NCBI RefSeq assembly: GCF_014898815.1
Contig: NW_026515468.1
Coordinates: 992,001-1,056,000, forward strand
DNA: 64,000 nt
Direction of reading: 5' to 3'
DNA from: Panonychus citri
Lineage: Eukaryota > Arthropoda > Arachnida > Trombidiformes > Tetranychidae
The notes under the pieces were generated by a model. That model saw only the letters and a list, made by a program, of their open reading frames with translations. It was not told the DNA's origin and ran no database searches. Position numbers and translations under genes: made by a program. Each line of letters starts with the position of its first letter. Positions within the stretch are counted from its first letter, which is position 1. Shown here piece after piece: positions 25,737 through 37,196 of the stretch.

Positions 25737-28700
25737 TTACATGTTTTCGGCTAAATGAGTGACAATTAGGGAATTGTAAACATCGTCAACAGTAATTAGT
25801 TGATTGCTCGCTTGCAAATAAATGTCAATTTCTGGTTCAAATAAATGGAAACCATTTTGTGAGAAAACTCCATCAACAATTGAATCCATTTTAAAATCAA
25901 TCCAAACAAATAGAACAGGATAATCAGCAATTAGATGAATTTTGAAACAATTTGATTTACCATTTCCAAAAATACTCGAACCAGATTGATAATCAACTTG
26001 AACAATGCTCGCAATTTGTAAATTACTGCTTTGAGATAATTGTAATTCATTTGGTTTAACCAAGAATACAGAATCATCATCAGAATGATCACAATTAACT
26101 GAATCATCTGAACAAATCAAATCAAACGTCAATCGAATCAAACAATTGCTGATATCCGGACAAACTTTTGATCTAATAATCGATTGATTAACATCCAACG
26201 AATAGATCAGTTTAGCATCGTAACTATTATGATTAAGAAGAAAATAAAAGTTAAACAATTAAATTTCTTATCAATGATAATCAATAATAATGATAATCAC
26301 TTGCCTTTCAATTTGGTGAATCCCGGAAACGATTGAAGTGAATTCAAATGAATCAAGTTGATGGACATTAATTGTTACTCTTAATTTAACTGTACCAGTA
26401 AAATCATTGTTAATCACTGTTTCAATCAACTGATTGCCGTTATTATGATCATTGGTTAAATAGATTTGACCATGGATTGGATTGAATATTTTTCTTATAT
26501 AATATTGAAGCATTTTCCATTTTCCACCAAATTCAAGGCTTGACCATGAGGTGGACACCCAAATATCATTGAGCATCCAATACATGGCTCCCCAGGTTAA
26601 TTTAGTTCCAGTAAATTGATCAACTTTACGATTCCTTAGATAAACTTGAGTCTCCAATTTAACAGCAATCGCCTGGAGACATTGAGATAGATAAATCATT
26701 TTTCTAAGAGCAATTAAGTTTCCCTTTTCGCTTGGTAATTTAAAGTAATTAGCGATCATTGCCTCCATTTCTAGTGTACCATTTGGATGATGTTGTCGTG
26801 ATTCTAATGAATCGGTCAGCGGGTAAACCAATTTATCCATTGGAATGACCTTAGCATAGGATGATAGTGATGAATATGATTCGAAACCATATTCTGATAT
26901 GAATCTTGCCTCAGGATATTTACTTTGATTCCAAGCATCAACATCATAGGAATAGAAATGAACATCACCAAACAGATAATCACCGGGATTAACTGCTAGG
27001 CCACCTTCGGCTTCCGTTTCATCGCCATTCGAGGGACTAGATGAGACAAATATACGTCCGGGGTCAAGTTGTTGGACTGTCACTTTGATTGTGTCTCTGT
27101 TGAGTTTCAGATAATCATCAACATATTGGGTAAAATGAGCGGCCAATTCAGGCCACCAACCGGTGGCTATAGCGGTTTCGTCTTCATTGTTACCTGACCA
27201 AAGAGCTATGGATGGATGGTGGGACAATCGGGTTACCTGTTGGGTCACTTCATCTTTAACGTTGTCCAGAAAACTTTGGTCAGTTGGATAAGTCATACAA
27301 GCGAACATAAAATCTTGCCAAATGAGGATTCCCAGTTGATCGGCAAGATCGTAAAAATAATCGGTCTGATAGATTCCTCCTCCCCAGATACGAATCATAT
27401 TCATAGATGAATAACTGACCGTTGAGAGTAACCGATGGACATAATCTTTATCTCGAGACTCATTTTCAGGGAAAATCGATGTAGGAATTACATTGGTCCC
27501 TTTGATGAATAATGGGACTCCATTTACCTCAAATCGAAACGAAAGACCTGGTAAAGTGGCCTTATCATACTTTCCATTAGGACGGAGGATTTTTCCCGCT
27601 TCCGGTTTCTCTTGAATCAATCTAATCCGACGGAAGCCTATTTGTTTACTTTTACTTTGAACATCAGCCTCAGATGATTGAATGGTCACCGTTAGATTGT
27701 AAAGTGCCCGAGGTCGGTCAATTATTGTACTGTTTGAGTAAATTTTCATCCCGTTGGGCCACCAAAGAGCAACACGAGATGAGGTCACTTTAATTGTTGG
27801 AAGAGGATAATTTGATCGACTCGAATCTAATCCAAAAAGCCCAGAGTAAATTGTTAGTTCTCTCTCGTATTTACCATCAAGTTCCTGGTCAGTTGAAAGT
27901 TTCACCACAACGGAGACCTCACGCTCGTCAATTGGCCTCAAAATGGTTAGAGTTAAGTTCAAGATCCACTCCTGGCTATCAATCGACTCACCAATTGAGG
28001 TCCAAAAGCTGTCAAGCTGAACGGGTGATTGGACAATTTCAATTCCAATCGGTAACCAAATACCTGAACCCGGAAAAGCGGGTCCCCAGTCCCAACTAAA
28101 CGAAGCCGCCATTTTCCTGATGAAATTGGAATGACATTCACCATGGTAAACATCAGGCCAACACTCAGGTACAATTGTATAATTATGCTGACCTTTGTAA
28201 TCGTCAGATTGACCTTTGGCATAACTAACAGCTGATTCTATTGCGATGGTAATTAAATTATCTCCTTCATAAAGGTGACCATTAATATTGAAGGAATACT
28301 TGATGAACATGTTTGATGTTTGACCAATGTAGTGACCATTGATGTAGATTCTTGAAATTGTATCAACTCCGTTGACAATTAAATAAATTTCATTCGATTG
28401 TTTCAAATCCTCAGCTTCAACTGGATCAGATATTAAATCAGTTACAATTAATTTACTTTTTCCTTAACAATCGGGACTAATTAAAGTTTAACAAACTTAC
28501 CTTTGAATTGTCTAGTCCAAGACCAATCAAGTTTTGAGAAATTACGATAATTAATATCATTATTATCGTAAAGTGGATCAACAATTAAACCAGCTGATTG
28601 TAAATCAGTGTATAAACCACCGGGAACTGTAACATTGCTAATTGTATCTAAAGAAAATAATTAACCATTTAAATTGTTGTTAATTGGTTCATTTTAAATC

Positions 28701-28827
28701 ATTGAGACTTACATAGATTTAGATTATCATTAAGAGTCCAATCATTTGAATTTAGAGAAATGTATTTACAATTACATGAGAAAATGATTGAGTTGATCAA
28801 CAAAAGTTTAAGAAAATTTAACATCAT
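25737..28827 (-). CDS. MANBA: Beta-mannosidase, lysosomal glycosidase (GH2)
   Basis: Removes the terminal beta-linked mannose during lysosomal N-glycan breakdown. Exons 28713-28827, 28501-28647, 26305-28420 and 25737-26223 join in phases 1, 1 and 2 to give 954 aa (family about 880). Start MMLNFLKLLLINSIIFSC is a signal peptide. Conserved stretches: GECHSNFIRK, SFSWDWGPAFPGSGIW, VPLFIKGTN, IRIWGGGIY and LIWQDFMFAC. The acid/base Glu lies in WSGNNEDE and the nucleophile Glu in ISEYGFESY. The C-terminus matches the family (FSQNGFHLFEPEIDIYL). The last intron (26224-26304, 81 nt) must use a GC donor (AAAG|GCAAGT), because only that keeps the frame into TAC GAT GCT. A second ATG follows the first directly. 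Confidence 0.93.
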
Positions 28828-29228
28828 TGCAATTACTTCAAGTTAACGATCTTAACAGAAACAATTTACTAATTGTTTTCCTCTCATTAACAATTAAAGA
28901 TAAACTAATCTTATCAGTTCTTATTTCTTTGTTTAGATTATTGAAAACAATCAACGAAAGTTAATGACAATTAGAATTGTTGGTAACATGGATACTTGAG
29001 ATATAATTATAACAATCGACAAACAATAACAATCATCATGATTATAATCCGATAATCTTTTGGTTAAGTGATTATCGTCTTAATCATCAGATCAATGGAA
29101 ATAATTTTTGAAATAATTTTTATCAGAAAAATAGACAAAATTTAATACCAAAGTCTATAGTTGAATCGCATGGTGGTTACAATGAAAGAGTAATTGATTG
29201 ACAATCAATGGATTTCAAGATGTAACAA
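28828..29228. other. Spacer between beta-mannosidase and RAMAC
   Basis: AT-rich, no ORF or repeat recognised. It should hold the beta-mannosidase promoter and the RAMAC 3' end. Confidence 0.6.
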
Positions 29229-29468
29229 TTAATTACTATTACGATTATGATTGAATTGTCTCGGATTCCTTGTGTTCCATGGATGGAAACATGGTGGTTT
29301 AGCTAATTCCCGATTGAATTGAGCGACATAACTTTTATCTTTATCAGTGTATCGATCCTTGAATTCATTTTCCAATTCAGCAAGAAATGAAGATGAAGTT
29401 GTGGACGGTGGTGGTGAGGAAGTTCCTGGTTTAGTTGGTTCATTGTCACTGGAATCACTTGAAGACAT
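29229..29468 (-). CDS. RAMAC: RNMT-activating mini protein (RAM/FAM103A1)
   Basis: Small activator of the mRNA cap guanine-N7 methyltransferase in the nucleus. Single-exon frame of 79 aa from ATG 29468. A Ser/Pro-rich N-terminus is followed by the family activation segment (LENEFKDRYTDKDKSYV, then KPPCFHPWNTRN), which matches the RFTENDKEY...PP...WNSR pattern of RAMAC. The Arg/Asn-rich RNA-binding part is cut down to a few residues (FNHNRNSN), and the Tyr-rich tail of vertebrate RAM is missing. An extra 3' exon is possible but I did not find one. Confidence 0.75.
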   Translation of the reverse strand: MSSSDSSDNEPTKPGTSSPPPSTTSSSFLAELENEFKDRYTDKDKSYVAQFNRELAKPPCFHPWNTRNPRQFNHNRNSN

Positions 29469-29628
29469 GATGATTATAAATCGAAAACCAAAATTAAATC
29501 AAATTATCAACAGAAATACAATTGAAGAGTCAGAAAGAAATAAACTTATCAGCTGTTTGATATTTTTCTTTATGGTTACTCTTTTATTCAACAGGTGGCG
29601 AAATTCAATCAAGGACAATTAAAGATTT

Positions 29629-30248
29629 TCATTAACAATCGAATGACCAATTTAGTTAATTGTAGTTTCTCCTGTTAATTAGAATCTGCTTATGCTTTAT
29701 CATTGATCACAATTCAAGTCACGAGTTGTAATCAGATTTGATTATTGATCTGAATTTGTTCAAATGGTTAAGATTTCGCTTTTCCTTTAGTTAAGTTAAT
29801 GATAATTAACTTTTTTTTGTCATCACAATTTAAATAATTGATTACTGGCTGGCTTGAAATTGACATTTGATTAAATGATTGCAAACTTGGCTTGTTAATA
29901 TACTTAGATAATAAGTGAGTTGGCAACGATAATTTAAACTAAATTAGAGAAACTTGATCAATCATTAAATAAATGATTTTGTAAACAATCAGCTAATTGA
30001 TTGTTGTGAGATTGAAGGATTAAAGTTAATTAAAATGATGAAGAAAATGTGATAATCAAAGTGATTTCCAGACAATCAAATTAATTAATGTGATAAGGAA
30101 ACAATTTAAAAATAGTTAAACTATTAATAATTAAATTTCATTGATTGCCAACAATTGAAGGACAATTAATTAAAATTAAATGTTTGACATAATTATCATG
30201 ATAATGAGAGTCATGAAATTATTGCTGATCAAAGTAATTAAATAATTA
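29629..30248. other. Intergenic spacer
   Basis: AT-rich, nothing recognised. Confidence 0.6.
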
Positions 30249-30412
30249 ATCTACGATATAATTGCAAAGAAAATTGAATAATCAACTAGAAAGTCAAATC
30301 CAATTTTGATCTAATTAATTATGATGGTAACAATCAAATTAGAAGATTAAAAATCAAACTTCCCAAACTTCATTTTCTATCAGAATTATTTTCCAACCTT
30401 CCCAGTCAATGT
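30249..30412. repeat. Diverged direct repeat, left copy, beside a RABGAP1-like exon
   Basis: Aligns along its length with 31177-31342, from ATCTACGA to TTCCAACCTTCCCAGTC. Roughly a fifth of positions differ, with small gaps. Confidence 0.8.
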
Positions 30413-30496
30413 AGTTTCGCGGCTTCCTTGACGAGAAAACTCGAGGCCCTCGAGTCTCGAGTTCGATCTCTCTCTTTTGATTCTTTCTTGGTCACT

Positions 30497-30771
30497 TCAC
30501 GAATAGATGGAAGTGTCTGAGTTTTTCGCTTGTTGTGCTTCAGCTTGGATGTTGGTCAGTTGGTGGATAAGCTCTTGATTTTGACATTCGGCCTCAACAA
30601 GGGCCAGTTTAGTTTGCGCTAATTCCAATTCGAGCTCTCTAAGTTTGGATGCCATTGAAGATTCGCTTTGTGCTGCCAACGATAGTGGATGTGAACAAGT
30701 TGCATCGACAGGCACTGAACCATTTCCCATGTTTTGCTCTTGACGAACTTTATCTTGTCCCTCTTTCTCTC
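30497..30771 (-). pseudogene. Orphan last exon of a RABGAP1/TBC-type Rab GAP
   Basis: An acceptor (TTCATCTCAG, exon start 30771) opens a frame of about 91 residues ending in a stop at 30497. Its second half is the C-terminal coiled coil of RABGAP1-like proteins (ELELELAQTKLALVEAECQ, then NQELIHQL, EAQQAKNS). No upstream exon of that gene (TBC or PTB domain) exists before VAC14, 2 kb away, and a stop codon lies just 5' of the frame. It therefore looks like a captured 3' fragment, supported by direct repeats on both sides. Whether it is transcribed is unknown. Confidence 0.65.
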
Positions 30772-31176
30772 CTGAGATGAAAACTAGAAATTTTTTCAAG
30801 CCTGCTTTTGAATTCAAAACTTAATAATATCACAGAGCAACGTCGGTATCGCGCTAAAACAAAATCAGTTGCTGTGAGTACAAAGGTGATGAAACATCAC
30901 AGGTAAGCTTGAAAAAACTTCTAGTTTTCAAAAAGTTCTTCAAATGACCTTCAAGTGTATTCTTTCCTAAATAACCTTTATGACCTTAAAATATAACAAT
31001 TGAGTGTCGGTCAATCTTCCATAGACAAAATATGGACTCTATCGCTCAAGTGGTCTTTGAATAATCGTGGAAAGAAACCAACAAAGTAGCTGAATTTCCC
31101 TGTATCAATATTAAGATCAAGTGTCCAAATACTTATCACGAATCATTGTCTAAGCAAAGTGGTTGTATAATGTTGG

Positions 31177-31342
31177 ATCTACGAGATAATTACATAGAAA
31201 ATTAAATCATCGTTAAATTTAATTTCAATCTAATTGATTATAAAATAACGGTAACAATCAAATTCGAAGATAAAAAATCGATTTGATTGCGCAAACTCGA
31301 TTCCCTGTGTTTATCATTTTCCAACCTTCCCAGTCGATGTTA
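31177..31342. repeat. Diverged direct repeat, right copy
   Basis: Partner of 30249-30412. The 764 bp between them hold the RABGAP1-like exon. Confidence 0.8.
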
Positions 31343-31635
31343 TCAAATGAATTTAAATTGTCAACAATTAGATAATCAGTGAAATAATTTGTTTCTATTT
31401 TGATCATTGAGTAATTAACTTGTATGAATACAAAGATTACCAAATTGTCAAACGGTTAAAGTGATTGATTGAAAATCTAAAGGGAATCAACAAATCCGAT
31501 CAAATCTTCATATTCAAAGGTACTGATTTTCATCATTTCTTGATTTTGGTTGATTCTCATTTGATAGTTTAATATTTTTTCCTTTGATTTCAGATTTTAA
31601 TTGTGACAATTAACGACTAATTAACAATCGTAATC

Positions 31636-31812
31636 ATGGGCTGTATCTATTCAGTCTCTCTTCTGGTCTGTATCATGTGTTTATCGCTTTTGGCTCTTTC
31701 CCCGGTTGTATTCAGATTCTTTGTCCATCTTGGGATTTTTATTGTTACCGTTTTACCTTTTCGATCAAATGATTTACTAATTGTTTGGGATCCAAGTTTA
31801 TCAACCACTTGA
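31636..31812 (+). CDS. Small hydrophobic membrane protein, 58 aa, function unknown
   Basis: ATG 31636 to TGA 31810. Preceded by a well-formed leader intron (AAAG|GTACTG at 31520, TTTGATTTCAG ending 31593, 74 nt) in a region otherwise full of stops. The peptide starts MGCIYSVSLLVCIMC and has two hydrophobic stretches (residues about 5-20 and 24-41), with LLALSPVVFRF between them and a polar end WDPSLSTT. Codon use resembles coding DNA more than the AT-rich flanks. I do not recognise the family. It is the only plus-strand candidate between 25.7 and 39.9 kb, so confidence is moderate. Confidence 0.45.
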   Translation: MGCIYSVSLLVCIMCLSLLALSPVVFRFFVHLGIFIVTVLPFRSNDLLIVWDPSLSTT

Positions 31813-32307
31813 TTGTCAACATTAAGCTGATCAATCAGTTAATCTTATTTAATTAACGAGCATAACAACAATCAATTGATCAAAGGGGAACATTTTAATC
31901 AAACATTTTCATTCAATCGATCATTTTTCTGCCATTTTAAACAATTAATTATGATTTATTGATCAACTAATTACTTCAGAGTGATACATACAGTTGATTA
32001 TCTCATCGGATTATGTATCTTTTTTTGCCAGTTGATTAACTAATTAAGCTTTTATTACAAATATCTATCAACAATTAACCAGTTTTCCATAATCAAGAAA
32101 CAAAATCTTCCGTTCTAATCATCACAATTAACCATATTTATTAATCATCTCTTTAACTTTAAACTTGGAAAAAAATTTTGCCAAAATTAAACAGACCAAT
32201 TAGAGGATGTTAATTATATTCACTGATTTGTGTCCAAATCAATTGACAAATTATGATCACTGTTTGTAAACCAATTTTATTCACCAATAAAAATATTGCT
32301 TTTTACA

Positions 32308-32485
32308 AGGCTGTTCAACTTCACCTCTTGATAGGTTTATCGTGAAATGACCTCTATGACCTTGAAACTTTTTATACGAAGTCCTTCAGTCCCGATTTGT
32401 ATTTGTACGATGCTTGGCGTTTTTAAACTCATTGGTTCTTGACTATTAACTACAAATCTGCGTAAAATTAAGTTGAATAGCCCTG
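32308..32485. mobile_element. Possible short MITE with 15-bp imperfect terminal inverted repeats
   Basis: AAGGCTGTTCAACTT at the left and AAGTTGAATAGCCCT at the right are inverted copies with about two mismatches, enclosing 178 bp less AT-rich than the surroundings. Ends of CAGGG type are common in hAT-like elements, but no clear 8-bp target duplication is visible. Confidence 0.4.
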
Positions 32486-32831
32486 AATTAGTAAATAAAT
32501 GATTCATTTTCTTGTTTTCTTGTTAATTATTATTGTGTATCATAATGATCAAGATAAAATGAATGCTTGATTATTGCAATTCATGGTAGTAGATGAAAAT
32601 AATTAAAAATAGATCCAATTGATCTTTGTAATTTAGACTCGTTTTCAAACGGTGACAAGATTTACAATTGAATTTGATTCAATTGGGAAAACAACAATAC
32701 ATCAGGAATGGCAAGTGCAGTAAAATTAATTTTAAGGCAATTGATTAATTGAACCAGCAATTAAAATTTGAACAATTTGTTTCCTAGCGGTTCCATTTTT
32801 CTAAAAAACTTTCATAATTTACATGAAACAA

Positions 32832-35206
32832 TTAATGGGTAAATCTTTCTAATGCTTTGGTCTGTTTAAGATTTTTGTGTTTCTCTTGAATCTTTAAAAA
32901 GTGTCTGGTCAATTCAGCAAAGTCCATGTTAGGTTGAGTTGGAGGCTCCGTTGATCTGATAAAATAAGAAAACGACAAATTAAGAATAAAGTTGATAGAT
33001 ATTGAAGGATAATCAACCTACCTGAATGAACCATCAGGTGAGAAAATCTTGAAATTGGGGACACACTGTAGTCGTTTTCTGAGAAGGTGAAAAGTCTCTG
33101 ATTGGGGAAGAAGCATCAATAATCCATACAGAGTTTTCACTAAATCTTCATTTTGTCGGTCTTCAGTAACTCCAATCTTAAATCTGCAATTACAATCAAT
33201 TAGAATTTGCTTATGATAGAGTAAACGATTAAACTTACATGCGAAAATTGGAGATTCAATTAGTTGGACTAATTGATCAATTTCGGTGAGAAACTGAACA
33301 GTTACTTCAAGATCACCAAAAATTGAGATTAAATCTCGAGCATGTTTATAATTACGAGTTAATAGACAAAGTGATATGGTTGCGACGGGACTGTGGCACC
33401 AAGTACGGTAAAGGCAACAGAAAAGTGAACAACTTTCATCAGTTCGTAAATCTCTTAATTGTGATCGTAGTTCATTTAATTCCTTTGAAGTTAACAGAAT
33501 TAAATTGAGAGTTTGAACCATTTTATATGCAAAGAAAATATCTTCATGGTTAATCAGCGCTTCTGAAAGTGATCTGAAAATATCTTCGGGATTCATTTTA
33601 AGACAAAGGTTACTGATGATTCCTGATCCTCGACCTCCAAGAAATGTTATATTGGTTGCGAAAAGTTGAAGAAGTAGGTCCATAAATTGACCGAAAAACC
33701 CATCGAATCCATTACCATCTATCGATGCCTGAAGCGATGTTGCATTGGAAGATTGACCATTACAACGGAAGATCGTTGAAAGAACATCTAAAACATGGAG
33801 TACAACGGAATCACTTGGTTCGAGTAATGTTTTCACCAGAACAGGTAGAATATCATTTTCAACTAGAGGTAAAATTTTCTCTGGGAATTTGGTCAATAGA
33901 TGTTGGAACCAATCGAGACAGGCAAGTTTAACGGTAGTCGATGGATTGTCTTGAAGCTCACATGTCAACACTTCGACTATTGATGAGTAATTAAAAGATG
34001 GCGATGATTGAGCTGGAATCAATTCTTCGTCACTTGAAGGTCTAGTGTCAACTGAGTTTTCTGATCTTTCATTTTCCTCCGTGGTAACAAGTTGCATTAA
34101 CGAGTAATTTAATGTCTTGGCCACTTCACGAATATTTATGTTAAATGTTCGTGATGACGATAGGCTGGCATTCGAGTGGTCATCTTTCAACTGGCTTGTA
34201 GGCAAATGAGCCAGACGAGGTAGAGTAGCCGATAATAGCCCTGAGGCATAAGGTAGTAGAGATGTGGACCCGGCGAGATTGACGAACTCTTTGAGCCAAG
34301 TTAAGGCAGTGTATTGAGCGATCTCTTCAGATGAATGAGTATGAACTAGAAGGATGTTGACTAAAGCGGAGATGTCGGTTCGATCGGTTTCTCTTATGTC
34401 ATTGAGAAATGCCTGTAAAACGGAAGAGGTCATTGATCGAATTTCAATATTTTGATCCGATAAAATAAGGAAAAGTCCCTCCAACAGATCAGGTAGATAC
34501 TGGGTGACATCGAAATTGGGAGAGGCTTGAAGGAAGGCAATCCAAGATACGACAAATTGCTTGGCGAACGGATTGTTTGAATACATTCTTTCGCGGAGTA
34601 ATGGAATGAAACATTCTAAGTCGAATGAGCTACTTTCATTGACGATATCTTTGACCACTTTATCGAGAGATTCAGCTCCCAGTTTAACCGTTAGTTCGGG
34701 ATCAGCGGAGATTTTCGAGAGACCATCGAAAAGATCATGGAAAGAGACGAGACAATCTTCTCGTAAAGCTTTGACCACATTGAGACAAGCCTCGCAAGCA
34801 TAATACCTGACCCGAGAATCTTGATCAAACAGGGAAGCGGTTATCGGCCTGAGAAGGTCACTCGTGTAACCTTTAGACTCCTTACTAAGACCAATGGCCA
34901 TGGCAGCTAATCCGATCAATCCACCTTTCCTTGTATTTGGATTAGAAGATGCGGCAAGTTCTCGGAGAACTTTAATCATTTTCTCGATCAAAGTTTTCTC
35001 TCCTTTAATAGCAAAATCTCGGCACATTCTTTATTAAAAGAGATTAGAGAAAGATAGAGAAAGAGAAACAATTAAAATTTCATTTCACCCAAACAATTAA
35101 CTTACTTTTCTACCTCGACGGCTCCTTGTTTCCTTCGGTCTTGCAGTTTATCAGTTAAAGCACGAATACAATTGTTGTTCAACGGAAAATAGGCTCTATC
35201 TGACAT
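32832..35206 (-). CDS. VAC14: VAC14, scaffold of the PIKfyve-FIG4 complex
   Basis: HEAT-repeat scaffold for PI(3,5)P2 synthesis on endosomes. Exons 35106-35206, 33239-35028, 33022-33183 and 32832-32955, about 750 aa. Start MSDRAYFPLNNNCIRALTDK. Strong matches: RKGGLIGLAAMAIGL, RVRYYACEACLNVVK, LFDGLSK, IPLLRERMYSNN, LPYASGLLSATLPRLAH, ELRSQLRDL, LFCCLYRTWCHSP, FGDLEVTVQFL and YGLLMLLPQSETF. The C-terminus (MDFAELTRHFLKIQEKHKN) is the region that mediates self-assembly. A 55-nt intron (33184-33238) splices to YLRLELL as expected, but the frame then needs one extra base near 33155-33166 to reach LVKTLYGLL. That is a single-base loss in the assembly or in the gene. A leader exon probably ends near 35333. 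Confidence 0.92.
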
Positions 35207-35414
35207 TGTACGAATCTTAATCACTCAAATTGGCCCAAAAGAAATTAAATTAACAATATAAACAATTAAATTAACAACAAGAATATGAAAACAAACATCA
35301 AACCCAAAGAGAGATTGAAAACTTACCATCAGCTGGGAGGTGTGTCGAGTTAAATATTACACTTTATCTTGATTCAAGATTCTTGAAGTCGATAAGAAAA
35401 CGAGAAATTAATTA

Positions 35415-35710
35415 CACTCCAGTACCCACTTAAGTTTTATTATTGTTTTTACCCTATTGGGCGATTAGAAGAGCTTAATGCCGCTCTTCTAGACCATTAA
35501 AAATTTTGTTTACATGTCGTGTCATCGTGGACTTGAGTCCACGACACTGACCTCTCGACAAGCAACTCACTTAAGTTAACACCGTTTTCACTATCGCCAT
35601 CTATTGATCCCTTGTAATTAGAAATTTTTAATTAGAAAAATGTAGATGGCGATAGTGAGTTTTAACTTAAATGGATACAGAAAATCTTAACTTAAGTGGG
35701 ACCTAGAGTG
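35415..35710. mobile_element. MITE, 296 bp, TA target duplication, multi-hairpin
   Basis: Terminal inverted repeats of about 22 bp: CACTCCAGTACCCACTTAAG at the left and, read from the right end inwards, CACTCTAGGTCCCACTTAAG (three mismatches). Flanked by TA (35413-35414, 35711-35712), as for Tc1/mariner-derived MITEs. Inside are three hairpins: GAAGAGC/GCTCTTC (35469-35490), a near-perfect one around GTGGACTTGAGTCCAC (35527-35545), and CACTATCGCCATCTA with its complement (35590-35660). No ORF. It lies about 200 bp from the VAC14 start codon, in the promoter region. Confidence 0.85.
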
Positions 35711-35712
35711 TA

Positions 35713-37196
35713 TTAATTGTCAACGAAATGATTAATCATTTAATCAACGAATAATTATCAAGCAATTGATGATTGATTATTCAACAGAAAAAGGGAAACA
35801 AAACAGTTTTAATTACCAATGGAATTTAAAAAAGCGGTTAACTGATTTTGAATGTAATCATCATCGAGATGATTACAATTTGTTTTTTAATTGAGTTAAT
35901 TAGTTGATCAATTTATTTATTCCGTTCGTTCCTTGGTTAATTATCGTTTTAATTGTGTAAAGTCACGTAAATTTAACTGTTTCATGTTTACTATGAGAGT
36001 TTTACCCGTGACATACAATCAATTTGATCACTTTGACAATTTACAAAGTGAAAGTTGATGAGAAATTGAGTAATTAAACTTAATTAGTTGCTTCTATTCA
36101 TTTGGTTAGATTTTGCTAACAATAATTAAATTGTTAAGACAAGGAAATCTAATACATAATCTTGCTTTTAATCTGATGGTGATTATAATGAATGATTAGT
36201 TTTCGTTGTTGTTGTTTACAATAATAGTCATGATATTAATCTAGACAAAGTTTTCTTGATACAATCATGATTGTGTGTTGATTATTAACATGAATTTATC
36301 ATTCTGGAAGTGACAATTTGTAGTTGCACAGAAACAAAAAGGTTAATAATAATTAGTAAATTCATTTTTGAAAGATGCTCTTTTATCCAATAAGTCAATG
36401 ATTAAACTGCAACAATTAAGTCTTTTGTTGATGAGAATCCATTTGGAAAAATTAATATTTCTCTCTGTTGACATCTTCTTGTTATGATTAAGATAATTTT
36501 CTTCTTCCATAAAGATAATTGTTTGAGAAAAAAACGATGAGATGATTTAGTAGAAATGATGATCCTGTTTACTATCAGCACCAGAGATTCCAAGAGTAAT
36601 CAAGAAATTTCTTAATTACCATCAGCGTGTTGCTTTTACAATAAAAAAAAATTCGTTCTCCATTCAAATCGAGAATCAGAATAAATGTAAAACTTGTCTA
36701 TTAACCTAGAAAATTAAGCTAATTTTTAGCTCTCGTTGGTAAATATATAATATGATAGTTGATTTAATTGTCGATGTTAATCTTGTTGGATAGTAGGGTG
36801 ATGATGATAATCCCCAGATGGAAAACAAAATGTAATATTTGTGGAGTAGAAAGTTGATTATGTGAATGAATAGAATGAAAAAATTGCCTCAGTTTGGTAA
36901 GAGAATACGATAATTAAAGATGACTGATGGAACATTTTTGAAATATGATGAATTACTTTGATCTGGAGAAAGTGGCTGTGGATTTAGCAGTCGGCGAAGG
37001 ACAAAAAATTAAGGAGATTAAGATTAAATATCTCGTGTGTATATGTAAAAGTTTGACAAGAAAAGAAACCATTTGATCCGAGAAAAAAGATGATAGACAA
37101 AATTGCATAGATAATAAATGATTGGTCGATAAATAAATGCCAATTGGAAAGCGGGTTCATTGTGTATTCGTAAACATTTGTCCGTGGGCTTTGTTT
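35713..37196. other. Intergenic spacer
   Basis: AT-rich, no gene seen. The open frame near 36402-36593 has no coding character. Confidence 0.6.

Noticed and set aside
30361..30480. CTCGAG-rich segment beside the RABGAP1-like exon as a possible regulatory palindrome
   Set aside because: Short local repeats of TCGAG with no extended symmetry and no match elsewhere in the window.
35406..35720. Possible CRISPR-like or tRNA-like hairpins in this segment
   Set aside because: The inverted repeats are explained by a MITE with TA target duplication. There is no spacer array and no tRNA cloverleaf.
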